NCBI GenBank assembly: GCA_913776045.1
Contig: CAJYOI010000008.1
Location: forward strand, 21,495 to 85,494
Direction of reading: 5' to 3'
From: an uncultured Sphingomonas sp.
Lineage (GTDB): Bacteria > Pseudomonadota > Alphaproteobacteria > Sphingomonadales > Sphingomonadaceae
DNA length: 64,000 nucleotides
Below the pieces are notes generated by a model. That model did no database searches. It had not been told where the DNA came from and was given only the letters and a program-made list of their open reading frames with translations. Below, piece after piece: positions 1 to 8,365 of the stretch. The position numbers and the translations under genes were made by a program. Numbering within the stretch: position 1 is the stretch's first letter; every line of letters starts with the position of its first letter.

Positions 1-515
1 TGCACGAAAATGTTTTCACCGAAATAGCGCGTGCCGGGCTTGGCGAGCAGATTTTCCTCGGCACCGCTGGTAAGTTCGCCGCCCATGCCGCGCGCACGAC
101 CGTTCCAATAGTCGCGATCGCTCAGCCGGCCGATGCGGACGTCATAATGTTTGCGCTCGCAAAAGGTCAGCGCCGGGTCGTCGCGCGTCGGCTTCTTCCA
201 CGCTGCCTGTTCGGGCAGGTCGGTCGTCCCTTCCGTTTCCGCCATGATCGCGACGCGGAACCGATGGTTGACCAGCGCCGCGCGGATGTCCGGGCGATCG
301 GCGAGCATCTCGACCACGATATCGCGCGCACGACGAAGCGCCGCCGGCGATACCTGTCCGGATCCGGTGACCGGAATCCCCCGCGCATCCAGATACTGGC
401 GATAAAAGGGGGCCAGCGCCATGGCGGGCGGTGGCGGCGTGATCGTCGGCGCACACGCGCCGACGCCGGCCGCCAGCAGGACGGCGATGATGATCGTGGA
501 TCGCTTGGGCATCAT
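1..515 (-). CDS. Partial secreted lipoprotein, possible metalloprotease-like
   Basis: The reading frame is open to the window edge, so the C-terminus is missing; about 171 residues are visible. It starts MMPKRSTIII with two adjacent ATG codons (515 or 512). A hydrophobic stretch ends in a lipobox-like V-G-A-C near residue 21, followed by a proline-rich linker, so it is probably an outer-membrane or periplasmic lipoprotein. The visible part ends GTRYFGENIFVH; an H right at the edge would fit the first His of an HExxH zinc site, but that is a guess. I do not recognise the family with confidence. It is translationally coupled to the small ORF at 512-625 through ATGATG. Confidence 0.6.
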   Translation of the reverse strand, partial: MMPKRSTIIIAVLLAAGVGACAPTITPPPPAMALAPFYRQYLDARGIPVTGSGQVSPAALRRARDIVVEMLADRPDIRAALVNHRFRVAIMAETEGTTDLPEQAAWKKPTRDDPALTFCERKHYDVRIGRLSDRDYWNGRARGMGGELTSGAEENLLAKPGTRYFGENIFV

Positions 516-625
516 GTCGGCAGCACGACGGCCCCCGTACAGTAAATTCCAATAGCGGCGCGCATTGCCGTTGCAGCCCGGTGCGGAACGGTTGGATCGT
601 GAACGAGGATCACGTTGCGGGCCAT
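512..625 (-). CDS. Small 37-residue ORF with strong Shine-Dalgarno
   Basis: A 38-codon frame starting MARNVILVHD. Directly upstream on the minus strand is GGAGGTCGACA before the ATG, an unusually good ribosome binding site. Its TGA overlaps the ATGATG start of the lipoprotein, which suggests coupled translation. There is no signal peptide or recognisable domain. It could be a leader peptide or a short remnant; the ribosome site and the stop/start overlap are the only evidence. Confidence 0.4.
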   Translation of the reverse strand: MARNVILVHDPTVPHRAATAMRAAIGIYCTGAVVLPT

Positions 626-738
626 TGTCGACCTCCGGCTGATGGTCGAAAGTAGCGGGTCCAGGCATAGACTTCCGCCTGGCCTGTCGAATCCCGCGGC
701 AGTATCGCCCCTCGGTCGATGCGGCGATGACCGCATCG

Positions 739-1722
739 TCAGTCCGTACCGGTCATCGCCAGCAGGGCGAAGCTGGCGAGCCAGTGTTCCCCCATATAGT
801 CTCCGGCGATCTGATCGATAGCAACGGACAGATGTTCGGCAGCGGCGGCGTGCAGGGTTTGGGCGACGGGTCCGTCGCTGGCGGCGGCAATGTCCCTCAT
901 CGCCCAGGCGCGGCTCAGGTTCAGGCCGTCGAGATGGGCGATCCGTCCGTCGCTGCGATCGCTGACGCGGACCGGGGTCAGCAGGGTCTCGGGCTGCCCG
1001 TCGGCGAGAGCGGGCAGGAAGGTGGTGAACCAGGCCGCGAAGGCAGGCGCGGGTAACAGTCGGCGCATCGCCATCGCCTCCATCAGCACCGGCGACAGGA
1101 AGTCCTCGCCGCTCGGCTCCCACGCTCGCGCATCGCGGTCGGCGCCGAACCAGTGCTGCGCCCGCTCCGCCATCAGCGTGCGCAGGCCGGTGTCGCCGGC
1201 GACGCGCGCGTAGCGATCGGCGAGCACCAGCGCGAAGGCGGTGTTGGCATGGGTGCCGACGCGCACCGGATAGGTCATCAGCGGCAGATGCGCGCGCCAG
1301 CGATCCGCGAACGCGTCGGCCAGCGGGCCGAGCGTCGCGGCGTGCGGGCTGGCGGCGACCATCAGTTCGCTCTGCAGCATCAGCAGCCACGCCCAGCCAT
1401 AGGGCCGCTCGAAGCCGCGCGACAACGGCTGGTCGAGATAGGCACGTTCCGCCTCGACCTTGTCCGCGGTGAAGGCATCGGCAAACAGCGCATCGATCGC
1501 GCCCGCTTCCGCCAGGTCGGGAAACAGTCGCCGGATCCGCGCGAGCAGCCAATAGCCGTGGACGCAGCTATGCCAGTCGAAGCTGCCGAAGAAGATCGGA
1601 TGCACGCGCCGCGGGGCATAGGCGTCGTCCGCGGTCATGACATGGTCGGGCTTGTGCGGATATTCGCGCGTCACATGGCCGAGCGCGATGCGCGCGAAGG
1701 TGGCGGCCTGGGTCGGGGTCAT
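739..1722 (-). CDS. DUF2891 family protein
   Basis: 327 residues starting MTPTQAATFA. The ATG overlaps the stop of the DUF979 gene (ATGA), so the longer upstream open frame is not used. It resembles DUF2891: an alpha-helical, probably cytoplasmic protein with conserved HPIFFGSFDWHSCVHGYW near residues 38-55 and GEDFLSP near 228, an architecture like alpha/alpha-barrel glycan- or peptide-processing enzymes. No reaction is known to me. In other bacteria DUF2891 genes occur beside DUF969/DUF979 membrane pairs and pyroglutamate genes, which matches this context with the oxoprolinase-type gene at 3979. Confidence 0.75.
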   Translation of the reverse strand: MTPTQAATFARIALGHVTREYPHKPDHVMTADDAYAPRRVHPIFFGSFDWHSCVHGYWLLARIRRLFPDLAEAGAIDALFADAFTADKVEAERAYLDQPLSRGFERPYGWAWLLMLQSELMVAASPHAATLGPLADAFADRWRAHLPLMTYPVRVGTHANTAFALVLADRYARVAGDTGLRTLMAERAQHWFGADRDARAWEPSGEDFLSPVLMEAMAMRRLLPAPAFAAWFTTFLPALADGQPETLLTPVRVSDRSDGRIAHLDGLNLSRAWAMRDIAAASDGPVAQTLHAAAAEHLSVAIDQIAGDYMGEHWLASFALLAMTGTD

Positions 1723-2684
1723 CGGACGAAGCCTCCGGGAAAGGCGCACGATGCCAGCACCGCGATGTTGAAGATGAGCAGCAGGAGCGCGGTCGGCCAT
1801 TGCACGCGGATAACGCCGAAACGGTCGCGGAGTTCGAGAATGGCGGCGGGCACGATGTTGAAGTTGGCCGCCATCGGCGTCATCAGCGTCCCGCAAAACC
1901 CCGACAACATGCCGAGCGCCGCGACGATGGCCGGGTCGCCGCCGAACTGGCGGATGACGATCGGCAGGCCGATGCCCGCGGTCATGATCGGGAAGGCGGC
2001 AAAGGCGTTGCCCATCACCATCGTGAACAGCGCCATGCCGACGCAATAGGCGATCGTCGCGACCACCGGCGTGTCGAGCGCGACGACGTTCACGACCCCG
2101 TCCGCCACGACCTTGCCCACGCCGGCAAGCGCGAAGACTCCGCCCAGCGCCGCCAACATCTGCGGCAAAACCATCGCCCAGCCGATCGCATCGACCAGTC
2201 GCCGCGCCTCCGCCACCGGCGCCGAGCGCGGCGGGCGGGTCAGGCGCATGGCCAGGATCAGCGCGACGATCGCGCCGAGCGTCAGCGCGACCAAAGTCAC
2301 CTGTTTTGCCTCGATCAGCGCGATGCCGGCTATGCGACCATCGGGGATGGATAATGTGCCCGCCAGCGTCACTGCCGGGATCGCCAGTGCCGGGACGAAC
2401 AGCCAGGCGCCAAGCCGTGAGGCTTGCGCGGCCTGGGCATCGGCATCGCTGCTGGCGATCGGGGACGGACAAAGCCCCCAGGTCGCGAGCGTGACCATGA
2501 CGAGGACGAGGCACCCGTTCAGCAGGTCGGGCAGCCACGGCCCTGCGCCGAGCAGGACGGCGAAGACGCCCCAGAAGCCGACGCTGCGCCACCGCGTCGG
2601 CTCGGCCCGATCGAGCGCGTGATGGACGGCGACCGCCGCCGGCAGCACGGCCGCGGCGCAGCCCAGCGCGTCGAGCCCGATCAT
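1719..2684 (-). CDS. DUF979 family membrane protein
   Basis: 321 residues beginning MIGLDALGCA, almost wholly hydrophobic with roughly nine membrane-spanning segments. It matches the DUF979 family, which nearly always lies next to DUF969 and is thought to form a two-subunit permease. It overlaps DUF2891 by four bases and the DUF969 gene by four bases, so the three are one operon. The divergent HyuAB-type gene suggests 5-oxoproline or a related cyclic amide as cargo; this is inference from context. Confidence 0.8.
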   Translation of the reverse strand: MIGLDALGCAAAVLPAAVAVHHALDRAEPTRWRSVGFWGVFAVLLGAGPWLPDLLNGCLVLVMVTLATWGLCPSPIASSDADAQAAQASRLGAWLFVPALAIPAVTLAGTLSIPDGRIAGIALIEAKQVTLVALTLGAIVALILAMRLTRPPRSAPVAEARRLVDAIGWAMVLPQMLAALGGVFALAGVGKVVADGVVNVVALDTPVVATIAYCVGMALFTMVMGNAFAAFPIMTAGIGLPIVIRQFGGDPAIVAALGMLSGFCGTLMTPMAANFNIVPAAILELRDRFGVIRVQWPTALLLLIFNIAVLASCAFPGGFVR

Positions 2685-3349
2685 GCGCGCTGCCGCCGCA
2701 GACGACGATCGAGCAACAGCAACCGCACGCCATGAATCAGGAAGGCAGCGATCGCGGTCGGGATCGCCCAGATCGCGACGTCCAGCGGGGCGACGGTGAT
2801 GCCGTCCTGCTCCAGGATCGCGCGGATCAGCAGGATCGATCCGATGGCGATGAACACGTCTTCGCCGAAGAATACGCCGATGTTGTCCACCGCAGCTGCA
2901 TGCGCGCGGATGTGATAGCGCGTATAGCGGTCGAGAGCGGTATTTTCGTCGCGCTCCCCCGCGCCTTCGGCCATCGGCGCGACGATCGGGCGCACCATCT
3001 GAACGTGACCGCCAAGCGAAATCAGCCCTAGCGCCGCGGTGATCTGACGCAGCGCGAGATAGCCGATCAGCACCCGCCCGGTCGTAGCCCGGCGAAGCCC
3101 ACGAACGATGCTGCGGGCCTTCACCCGCAGGCCCGCGCGCTCGAGCAACCCGATCGTCGGCAGGGCCAGAAACGGGATCGCCAGGAACCGCGCATCGACG
3201 AACGCCTTGCCGATCATCGCCACGACCTCGATCGGGCCGTGCCCGGCGGCAGCGGCGCTGGCAAGCGCAGCGACCGTGACGACGAGCAGCGGATTCACGC
3301 CGATCGCGAACCCGATGATGATGATCGCGATCCCCGACAGGACCAGCAT
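2681..3349 (-). CDS. DUF969 family membrane protein
   Basis: 222 residues starting MLVLSGIAII at 3349. A purine-rich Shine-Dalgarno (GGGAGGGAC) lies just upstream, and the longer open frame up to 3532 is shadow sequence over the MarR-like gene. It has about six hydrophobic segments and the DUF969-like text HVQMVRPIVAPMAEGAGE. It is the likely partner of DUF979 in a membrane complex. It starts 13 bp after the regulator gene, so regulator and permease may be co-transcribed. Confidence 0.8.
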   Translation of the reverse strand: MLVLSGIAIIIIGFAIGVNPLLVVTVAALASAAAAGHGPIEVVAMIGKAFVDARFLAIPFLALPTIGLLERAGLRVKARSIVRGLRRATTGRVLIGYLALRQITAALGLISLGGHVQMVRPIVAPMAEGAGERDENTALDRYTRYHIRAHAAAVDNIGVFFGEDVFIAIGSILLIRAILEQDGITVAPLDVAIWAIPTAIAAFLIHGVRLLLLDRRLRRQRA

Positions 3350-3362
3350 CCCGTCCCTCCCC

Positions 3363-3872
3363 CTACAAGGTCGCGGCGGCGCGCGCCGCCTGGTTGTACT
3401 GGCCCGACAGGCGGCGCAGCAGGTCGGCCGCATCGGACAGTCGTGCGCTGTCCGGGCCATCGGCGACGACGGCGGCCGCCAGCACGCTTTCTCGAACGTC
3501 GCGGTACTGCGCGCAGAAGTCGCGGCCCGCATCGGTCGCGGCCACCAGCTTGTCCTTTCCCGCCCGGTGGGTCGCGACCAGGCCGGCCCGCTCCAGCTTG
3601 CGAAGCGCGTAGGTCACGAGGTGCGTATCCTCGACATCCAGGACGAGTGCGATGTCGGCAATGCGCTTTGCCCGGTCGCGGTGGCGAACCGTGTGCAGGA
3701 TCAGCACCTCCAGCGGCGCCAGCGTCATACCCGCCGCCACGGCACAGCGTACGATCCAGCGCTGATAGGCCGCCGCTGCCAGCGTCAGGCTGAATTCCAG
3801 TTCCGACAGCGCAGGCGACGCGCCATCGGCGAGATGCGCGGAGGACACGATCGCCCGCTTGCCGTCAGCCAT
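3363..3872 (-). CDS. MarR-like winged-helix regulator
   Basis: 169 residues. The central region (about 45-125) reads as a winged helix: IADIALVLDVEDTHLVTYAL for the recognition part, then KLERAGLV and a basic wing. This is the predicted MarR-family type common in proteobacteria. It is divergent from the HyuAB-fusion gene with a 106-bp intergenic region holding a perfect palindrome (3942-3954), and sits first in the DUF969/979/2891 operon. It probably represses both directions and responds to the substrate of the pathway; that last point is inference. Confidence 0.75.
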   Translation of the reverse strand: MADGKRAIVSSAHLADGASPALSELEFSLTLAAAAYQRWIVRCAVAAGMTLAPLEVLILHTVRHRDRAKRIADIALVLDVEDTHLVTYALRKLERAGLVATHRAGKDKLVAATDAGRDFCAQYRDVRESVLAAAVVADGPDSARLSDAADLLRRLSGQYNQAARAAATL

Positions 3873-3941
3873 GCCACCCGCCCCTTTCCCGCGAAGGGTT
3901 GCGCTGGCCGGTCAATCTGTCAATCCACGATCACAATTTAC

Positions 3942-3954
3942 CGATAGATTATCG
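3942..3954. promoter_or_regulatory. Palindrome in divergent promoter, candidate operator
   Basis: CGATA-GAT-TATCG is a perfect 5-bp inverted repeat. A second, diverged copy of its flank (AATCTGTC at 3914-3921 against GATAGATT at 3943-3950) makes a wider inverted pair. It lies between the MarR-like gene and the HyuAB gene, 25 bp before the latter's ATG, a typical place for autoregulatory binding. Confidence 0.45.
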
Positions 3955-3978
3955 ACGAACCATATCGAGGAACGCGCG

Positions 3979-6900
3979 ATGGCGGGCTGGGCATTCTGGA
4001 TCGATCGGGGTGGCACCTTCACCGACATCGTCGCCCGCGCCCCGGACGGGTCGCTGACGACCGCAAAGCTGCTGAGCGAGAACCCCGAACTTTATGCCGA
4101 CGCCGCGATCGCCGGCATCCGCGCGATCCTGCAGCTGGATAGCGACGCACCGCTGCCGACCGACCGGATCGAGGCGGTCAAGATGGGGACGACCGTCGCC
4201 ACCAATGCGCTGCTGGAGCGCAAGGGCGCGCGAACGCTGCTGGTGGTCGATCGCGGTTTCGCCGACCTGCTGGCGATCGGCGACCAGACCCGCCCGCGGC
4301 TGTTCGACCTCGCCATTCGCCGCCCCGCCCCGCTGTACGACGACGTCATCGAAATCGGGGGGCGGATCGATACGAACGGCAACCCGGTCACCCCCCGCGA
4401 CGACGCCGAAACCGCCGCCCTGCTCGCCGCCAAGCGCGCCGAAGGGTTCGACGCGGTGGCAATCGCGCTGACGCATAGCTGGGCACATGGCGCGGCCGAG
4501 GCGCAGGTCGCCGCCCTCGCCCGACAGGCAGGCTTCGCGCAGGTCTCGGCCAGCCATGCGGTCAGCCCGCTGATCGGTCTGGTGTCGCGCGGGCGGACGA
4601 CCGTGGTCGATGCCTATCTGTCGCCCATCCTCCGCCGCTATGTCGATCGCGTTGCCGGCGCCCTGGGACCGATCCCGCTGCACTTCATGCAGTCGAGTGG
4701 GGGGCTGGCCGACGCGCAGGCGTTCCAGGGGAAGGACGCGATCCTGTCCGGCCCGGCCGGCGGCGTCGTCGCGGCGGCGCGCACGGCGGCTGCGGCCGGC
4801 TTCGACCAGGTGATCGGTTTCGACATGGGCGGCACCTCGACCGATGTCGCGCTTTACGCCGGCCGGTTCGAACGCGTGCTCGACGCCGAGATCGCCGGAG
4901 TCGAAATGCGCGTGCCGATGATGGCGATCGAAACGGTCGCGGCGGGCGGCGGGTCGATCCTCCATTACGACGGATCACGCTTCCGGGTCGGCCCGGATAG
5001 CGCCGGCGCGCATCCCGGCCCGGCCTGCTACCGCCGCGGCGGGCCATTGACCGTGACCGATGCCAATGTGCTGGTCGGCAAGGTGCAGCCGGACTATTTC
5101 CCGGCGGTGTTCGGCGCCGGCGGCGACGAACCGCTCGACGCCGATGCGACCCGCCGGGGGTTCGCCGATCTGGCTGAGCGGATCGGCATGGACGACCCCC
5201 GCGCGGTCGCGGAAGGGTTTCTGGAGGTGGCGGTCGCGCACATGGCCGCGGCGATCAAGCGGGTCGCGCTGGAACAGGGCGCGGATGTCACCAGCTTCGC
5301 GCTGCAATGCTTCGGTGGAGCCGGCGGGCAGCACGCGTGTCGCGTCGCCGAGGTGCTGGGGATGCGCACCGTGCTGATCCATCCCTTCGCCGGGGTGCTG
5401 TCGGCGTACGGCATGGGGCTGGCCGACCGGGTGGCGATCCGCCAGCGCTCGGTCGAGCGTCCCTTCGGCGAAGCGCTGGACGATCTGGTCTCGGCGCTGG
5501 GCGAAGAGGCGGCGGCGGAGGTCGGAGCGCGCGCGCGGCATGTCGCGACCGTCCGTCTGCGCTATGCCGGCACCGATACCGCGCTGGCCGTGGACTGGAC
5601 CGACACCGCGACGATGCGCGCCGCGTTCGAGGCGGCGCACCACGCACGCTTCGGCTTCGTCAGTCCCGACCGGGACATCTTGATCGAAAGCGTTCTGGTC
5701 GAGGCGATCGTAGCCGGTGAGCCAGTCACCCCGCCCGCGCTGCCACCGCGCGCCGGACCGACGCCGCCGCCGATCGCGCACGTCGCCATCTGGACCGGAG
5801 CGGCCGAACACACCGCCCCCGTCCACGACCGCACCGAACTGCGCCCCGGAGATCGCATCACGGGTCCCGCGCTGATCCGCGAAGCAATCGCGACGACGAT
5901 GGTCGAACCGGGTTGGGCATTGGCGGTCGGCACTGGCGGCGAGTTGGTCCTCACCCACGAGAGTGCCGCGGCACACGAGACGCGCGATCCGACGCGCGTC
6001 GATCCGGTCCAGCTCGAACTGTTCAACACCCGCTTCATGGGGATCGCCGAGCGGATGGGCGTCGTGCTGCGCAACACTGCCAGCAGCGTCAACATGAAGG
6101 AGCGGCTCGATTTCTCCTGCGCGCTGTTCGACGCACAAGGTCGTCTGATCGCCAACGCGCCGCATGTCCCGGTTCATCTGGGTGCGATGGGCGAAAGCGT
6201 GCGGACGGTGATCGCCGGCCGCGGCGCGACGCTGAAGCCAGGCGACGTCGTGGCGCTGAACAACCCGTTCAACGGCGGCACCCACCTGCCCGACGTGACA
6301 GTGATCGCGCCCGTGTTCGACGACGCCGGCGCCGAAATCCGCTTCTTCGTCGCCAACCGCGGTCACCATGCCGACATCGGCGGCCTGACTCCGGGATCAA
6401 CCCCGCCCGCCTCGCATACGCTGGAGGAGGAAGGCGTGGTCATCGACGATTTCCTGCTGGTCGATGGCGGGCACCTTCGCGAGGACGCGTTCCGCCGGCT
6501 GCTTGCCGATGCGCGCTATCCCGCCCGCAGCCCGGACACCAATGTCGCCGATATCAGGGCCCAGCTTGCCGCCAATGCGACCGGCATCGCCGAGCTGAAC
6601 GCGTTGGTCGCCAGCAGCGGGTGGCCGGTCGTGCAGGCGTATATGAGCCATGTCATGGCCAACGCGGAGGAGAGCATCCGTCGCGTCCTGACCCGCCTGT
6701 CCGACGGCGCATTCGATTATGCGATGGACGACGGCACGCCGCTCAAAGTCTGCGTGACGATCGACCACGCGGCGCGTGCAGCGACGATCGACTTCACCGG
6801 GACAGGGCCGGCGAGCACCGGTAATTTCAACGCCCCGCCGGCTGTAACGCGTGCGGTGGTCCTGTACGCCTTTCGCTGTCTGGTCGGCGATGACCTGCCG

Positions 6901-7527
6901 CTCAACGAAGGCTGCCTCGCCCCGCTCACCATCGTCATACCGGACGGCTCGTTTCTGTCGCCCCCGCCGGGCCGCGCGGTCGTCGCGGGCAATACCGAAG
7001 TCAGCCAGGCGGTATGCAATGCTTTGCTCGGTGCGCTCGGCGCCTCGGCCGCCGCGCAAGGCACGATGAACAACTTCCTCTTCGGCACCGACCGCTACCA
7101 ATATTACGAGACGATCTGCGGCGGCACGGGCGCGGGGCCGGACTTCGCCGGCGCGTCTGCGGTGCACAGCCACATGACCAATACCCGCATCACCGATCCC
7201 GAAATCCTCGAACACCGCTATCCCGTCCGGCTCGACACCTTCGCGATCCGCCGCGGATCGGGCGGCGGCGGTCGGTACCGCGGCGGTGATGGTGCGATCC
7301 GCGCGATCACCGCGCTGGAGACGATGACCGCGACCATCGTCGCCTCCCGCCGAACTATCGCGCCGTTCGGCCTGGCCGGCGGGGGTGACGGCGCCGTCGG
7401 CACGCAACGCGTCGAAGGGCGCGATGGCCACATCACGACGCTGGCAGGGGTCGATCAGATCGAGCTCCAGGCCGGCGACCGCTTCGTGATCGAAACGCCG
7501 GGCGGCGGCGGCTACGGCGGGACCTGA
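3979..7527 (+). CDS. Fused hydantoinase A/B protein, 5-oxoprolinase-type
   Basis: 1182 residues starting MAGWAFWIDRGGTFTDIVA; the frame is open upstream but this ATG has GAGGAA eight bases before it and matches family N-termini. The HyuA half (about 1-680) has the actin-like nucleotide signatures DRGGTFTD and GFDMGGTSTDVALY. The HyuB half (about 680-1182) starts near VDPVQLELFNTRF and includes NPFNGGTHLPDV and the C-terminal GGGGRYRGG. Fused A-B proteins of this length are ATP-dependent 5-oxoprolinases (5-oxoproline to glutamate) or related hydantoinases; sequence alone does not separate them. The divergent DUF969/979 permease pair favours an imported cyclic amide. Confidence 0.85.
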   Translation: MAGWAFWIDRGGTFTDIVARAPDGSLTTAKLLSENPELYADAAIAGIRAILQLDSDAPLPTDRIEAVKMGTTVATNALLERKGARTLLVVDRGFADLLAIGDQTRPRLFDLAIRRPAPLYDDVIEIGGRIDTNGNPVTPRDDAETAALLAAKRAEGFDAVAIALTHSWAHGAAEAQVAALARQAGFAQVSASHAVSPLIGLVSRGRTTVVDAYLSPILRRYVDRVAGALGPIPLHFMQSSGGLADAQAFQGKDAILSGPAGGVVAAARTAAAAGFDQVIGFDMGGTSTDVALYAGRFERVLDAEIAGVEMRVPMMAIETVAAGGGSILHYDGSRFRVGPDSAGAHPGPACYRRGGPLTVTDANVLVGKVQPDYFPAVFGAGGDEPLDADATRRGFADLAERIGMDDPRAVAEGFLEVAVAHMAAAIKRVALEQGADVTSFALQCFGGAGGQHACRVAEVLGMRTVLIHPFAGVLSAYGMGLADRVAIRQRSVERPFGEALDDLVSALGEEAAAEVGARARHVATVRLRYAGTDTALAVDWTDTATMRAAFEAAHHARFGFVSPDRDILIESVLVEAIVAGEPVTPPALPPRAGPTPPPIAHVAIWTGAAEHTAPVHDRTELRPGDRITGPALIREAIATTMVEPGWALAVGTGGELVLTHESAAAHETRDPTRVDPVQLELFNTRFMGIAERMGVVLRNTASSVNMKERLDFSCALFDAQGRLIANAPHVPVHLGAMGESVRTVIAGRGATLKPGDVVALNNPFNGGTHLPDVTVIAPVFDDAGAEIRFFVANRGHHADIGGLTPGSTPPASHTLEEEGVVIDDFLLVDGGHLREDAFRRLLADARYPARSPDTNVADIRAQLAANATGIAELNALVASSGWPVVQAYMSHVMANAEESIRRVLTRLSDGAFDYAMDDGTPLKVCVTIDHAARAATIDFTGTGPASTGNFNAPPAVTRAVVLYAFRCLVGDDLPLNEGCLAPLTIVIPDGSFLSPPPGRAVVAGNTEVSQAVCNALLGALGASAAAQGTMNNFLFGTDRYQYYETICGGTGAGPDFAGASAVHSHMTNTRITDPEILEHRYPVRLDTFAIRRGSGGGGRYRGGDGAIRAITALETMTATIVASRRTIAPFGLAGGGDGAVGTQRVEGRDGHITTLAGVDQIELQAGDRFVIETPGGGGYGGT

Positions 7528-7545
7528 CGGGTCGAGGGCGGCGGT

Positions 7546-7995
7546 CAGATCTTCGCTGCGCAGACCGCCCGCTGGAAGAAGGTGTATGGCGGGCTGGGGG
7601 CGCTGCGGCAACCCGAGGACAAGAACCGGAAGCTGAGGCAGATCTTCGCGGACCTGAGCCCGGACAGGCATATCCTGCAGAATGTCCCGGCAAAAAAGCT
7701 CTGACGCCCGGGCGGCGCGAGATCGTCGCGCACGTCCAGGCGTCCCGCGTCAGCGAGCGGCGCAGTTACATCGCGCTCGGCGTCGACCGCTCATCGGTGC
7801 GATACGTGTCGCACAAGCCGGTCCAGGCGCCGCTGCGGTTGCGCATCCATGATCTGGCGGCGGCACGGGTGCGCTATGGCTATGTCCGGATCTCCCTCCC
7901 ACTGCGACGGGAGGGCTGGCTGGTGAACCGCAAGCGGGTTTAACGCTGACGCTGGTCGACGCCTTCACCCGCGAGGCGCGCCACCGTTCATTCAT
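7546..7995 (+). pseudogene. IS3-family (IS407-like) transposase remnant, 5' part
   Basis: The C-terminal part of OrfA is readable from QIFAAQ to PAKKL with its TGA at 7702-7704. An A-AAA-AAG slippery heptamer lies just before the stop, as in IS3-family programmed -1 frameshifting. In the -1 frame OrfB continues KKALTPGRREIV..., with the IS407-type motif RVRYGYVRI then LRREGWLVNRKRV before a TAA. A detached piece LTLVDAFTREAR follows, so an internal deletion has removed the middle. The catalytic core and C-terminus are absent. Confidence 0.75.
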
Positions 7996-7999
7996 CCAG

Positions 8000-8300
8000 A
8001 TGTGATGTGCTTTATCGCGAAGACGGCGAGATCATGAGATTGAGCCAGACCGGTTCATCGTAAATCCGATCCACCAGACGCCGGGACTGAACACCTAGGA
8101 TCAAGCGAACACGATGGAGCATCATCGCGCTCGGTTGCTTGCAATCGGCAGCGGTTGGGTTCGGCATGCTGCGGCTCTTTCCTAACGACACGGGCCACTC
8201 AGCTCTCGCTCTTATTCCCTCTCCCCCCACACGCAGGTGACCTGCTTCTCCCCGCGTGAACGAAAACATGTGATCGAAACAACGCGCTAACCCTGTGAAA
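8000..8300. other. Intergenic stretch without a recognisable gene
   Basis: Between the IS remnant and the TonB receptor I see no supportable reading frame, tRNA or terminator. It is probably eroded mobile-element flank plus the receptor's upstream region. Confidence 0.4.
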
Positions 8301-8303
8301 GAT

Positions 8304-8324
8304 GATATTGATAGTGACTCGCAT
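8304..8324. promoter_or_regulatory. Fur-like box upstream of TonB receptor
   Basis: The segment contains GATATTGATA followed by GTGACTCGCAT; its complement starts ATGCGAGTCAC, close to the TGCGAATnATT-type Fur sites of proteobacterial receptor genes. It ends 41 bp before the receptor ATG, so iron repression of this operon is likely. The match is by eye only. Confidence 0.5.
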
Positions 8325-8365
8325 AAGCGATCGCGCTAGGGTGCTCCCGACCAAGAGGAACACCG

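Noticed and set aside
739-2733. A single 664-codon protein
   Set aside because: Its first half is an antisense-style shadow over the DUF979 gene; the ATGA overlap at 1719-1722 gives the proper DUF2891 start.
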